Origin: Acanthosepion esculentum
Taxonomy: Eukaryota > Mollusca > Cephalopoda > Sepiida > Sepiidae
Assembly (NCBI GenBank): GCA_964036315.1
Contig: OZ038510.1
Location: 87,260,664-87,324,663 of the forward strand
Length of the DNA stretch: 64,000 nt
Direction of reading: 5' to 3'
The notes below the pieces were generated by a model. That model did not search any database. It worked only from the letters and a program-made list of their open reading frames with translations, and was not told the origin of the DNA. Shown here in pieces: positions 62,518 to 64,000 of the stretch. The position numbers and the translations under genes are program-made. Numbering within the stretch: position 1 is the stretch's first letter; the number at the start of each line of letters is the position of its first letter.

Positions 62518-64000
62518 AGGGTTAGGGTTAGGGTTAGGGTTAGGGTTAGGGTTAGGGTTAGGGTTAGGGTTAGGGTTAGGGTTAGGGTTAGGGTTAGGGT
62601 TAGGGTTAGGGTTAGGGTTAGGGTTAGGGTTAGGGTTAGGGTTAGGGTTAGGGTTAGGGTTAGGGTTAGGGTTAGGGTTAGGGTTAGGGTTAGGGTTAGG
62701 GTTAGGGTTAGGGTTAGGGTTAGGGTTAGGGTTAGGGTTAGGGTTAGGGTTAGGGTTAGGGTTAGGGTTAGGGTTAGGGTTAGGGTTAGGGTTAGGGTTA
62801 GGGTTAGGGTTAGGGTTAGGGTTAGGGTTAGGGTTAGGGTTAGGGTTAGGGTTAGGGTTAGGGTTAGGGTTAGGGTTAGGGTTAGGGTTAGGGTTAGGGT
62901 TAGGGTTAGGGTTAGGGTTAGGGTTAGGGTTAGGGTTAGGGTTAGGGTTAGGGTTAGGGTTAGGGTTAGGGTTAGGGTTAGGGTTAGGGTTAGGGTTAGG
63001 GTTAGGGTTAGGGTTAGGGTTAGGGTTAGGGTTAGGGTTAGGGTTAGGGTTAGGGTTAGGGTTAGGGTTAGGGTTAGGGTTAGGGTTAGGGTTAGGGTTA
63101 GGGTTAGGGTTAGGGTTAGGGTTAGGGTTAGGGTTAGGGTTAGGGTTAGGGTTAGGGTTAGGGTTAGGGTTAGGGTTAGGGTTAGGGTTAGGGTTAGGGT
63201 TAGGGTTAGGGTTAGGGTTAGGGTTAGGGTTAGGGTTAGGGTTAGGGTTAGGGTTAGGGTTAGGGTTAGGGTTAGGGTTAGGGTTAGGGTTAGGGTTAGG
63301 GTTAGGGTTAGGGTTAGGGTTAGGGTTAGGGTTAGGGTTAGGGTTAGGGTTAGGGTTAGGGTTAGGGTTAGGGTTAGGGTTAGGGTTAGGGTTAGGGTTA
63401 GGGTTAGGGTTAGGGTTAGGGTTAGGGTTAGGGTTAGGGTTAGGGTTAGGGTTAGGGTTAGGGTTAGGGTTAGGGTTAGGGTTAGGGTTAGGGTTAGGGT
63501 TAGGGTTAGGGTTAGGGTTAGGGTTAGGGTTAGGGTTAGGGTTAGGGTTAGGGTTAGGGTTAGGGTTAGGGTTAGGGTTAGGGTTAGGGTTAGGGTTAGG
63601 GTTAGGGTTAGGGTTAGGTTAGGGTTAGGGTTAGGGTTAGGGTTAGGGTTAGGGTTAGGGTTAGGGTTAGGGTTAGGGTTAGGGTTAGGTTAGGGTTAGG
63701 GTTAGGGTTAGGGTTAGGGTTAGGGTTAGGGTTAGGGTTAGGGTTAGGGTTAGGGTTAGGGTTAGGGTTAGGGTTAGGGTTAGGGTTAGGGTTAGGGTTA
63801 GGGTTAGGGTTAGGGTTAGGGTTAGGGTTAGGGTTAGGGTTAGGGTTAGGGTTAGGGTTAGGGTTAGGGTTAGGGTTAGGGTTAGGGTTAGGGTTAGGGT
63901 TAGGGTTAGGGTTAGGGTTAGGGTTAGGGTTAGGGTTAGGGTTAGGGTTAGGGTTAGGGTTAGGGTTAGGGTTAGGGTTAGGGTTAGGGTTAGGGTTAGG
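62518..64000 (+). repeat. Telomere, (TTAGGG)n, about 247 copies
   Basis: From AGGGTTAGGG at 62518 the sequence is uninterrupted TTAGGG to the end of the window, apart from two 5-base units. TTAGGG is the telomerase product of vertebrates, many other animals, many fungi and some protists. Reading TTAGGG 5'->3' toward the right means this is the right end of the chromosome. There is no zone of degenerate telomere-like units: minisatellite D stops at CAGTCAC and perfect telomere starts. The array may continue beyond the window. Confidence 0.99.
63614..63689 (+). other. Two five-base TTAGG units in the telomere
   Basis: Units at 63614-63618 and 63685-63689 read TTAGG, one G short. Eleven perfect hexamers lie between them. 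They are the only deviations from TTAGGG in the 1.48-kb tract. They could be telomerase slips, replication errors or sequencing undercalls of a GGG run. Confidence 0.95.

Noticed and set aside
62518..64000. Telomere-integrated herpesvirus end
   Set aside because: Some herpesviruses carry TTAGGG arrays and integrate in telomeres. However, the sequence next to the TTAGGG tract is the same 45-kb minisatellite that continues inward, with no viral gene or terminal-repeat features.
1..64000. tRNA, rRNA or other structured RNA genes
   Set aside because: No conserved tRNA or rRNA stretches were seen by eye in any block. Each position belongs to a tandem repeat unit.

Overview
The window is the end of a eukaryotic chromosome. 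It is made entirely of tandem repeats and I find no gene in it that I can defend. The last 1,483 bases (62518-64000) are an almost perfect TTAGGG array with the G-rich strand running 5'->3' to the right, so the right edge points at the physical chromosome end. A telomere of at least 1.5 kb of near-pure TTAGGG fits an animal better than a typical fungus or protist, but nothing here identifies a species.

Layout, from inside to the tip. (1) 1-10780 is AT-rich and consists of two satellites: A, unit about 395 bp, and B, unit about 201 bp. They are arranged A-B-B'-A' as a large inverted duplication centred near 3114-3154. The two A/B junctions are the same junction in opposite orientation. The A copies pair one-to-one across the axis through shared diagnostic variants, with a few percent divergence. 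The right B' arm is about three times longer than the left and holds a block of diverged units (about 4060-5890). (2) 10781-17492 is minisatellite C, unit 60 bp with 57-bp variants, including an exact 176-bp tandem duplication. (3) 17493-62517 is a 45-kb GC- and CpG-rich minisatellite D, built from 31-bp and 43-bp units that differ by a 12-bp insert. It carries several generations of higher-order duplication (544 bp, about 1.4 kb, 1,727 bp, about 2.47 kb, and dispersed copies 2.9, 6.5 and 8.7 kb apart). (4) 62518-64000 is the telomere.

Base composition rises in steps toward the tip: roughly one third GC in A/B, 48% in the C consensus, 65% in the D consensus. Every block changes to the next abruptly inside a repeat unit, several times with 2-4 bases of shared sequence. 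Long open frames occur on both strands of D (over 1,600 codons on the minus strand near 27.3-32.2 kb), but they follow arithmetically from a stop-free unit whose length is 1 modulo 3 and are not evidence of proteins.

The items most worth a second look are the old inverted duplication with its hairpin centre and a testable prediction just outside the window, the CpG-island-like D array directly abutting the telomere (a candidate source of telomeric repeat RNA), and the multi-level duplication history of D.
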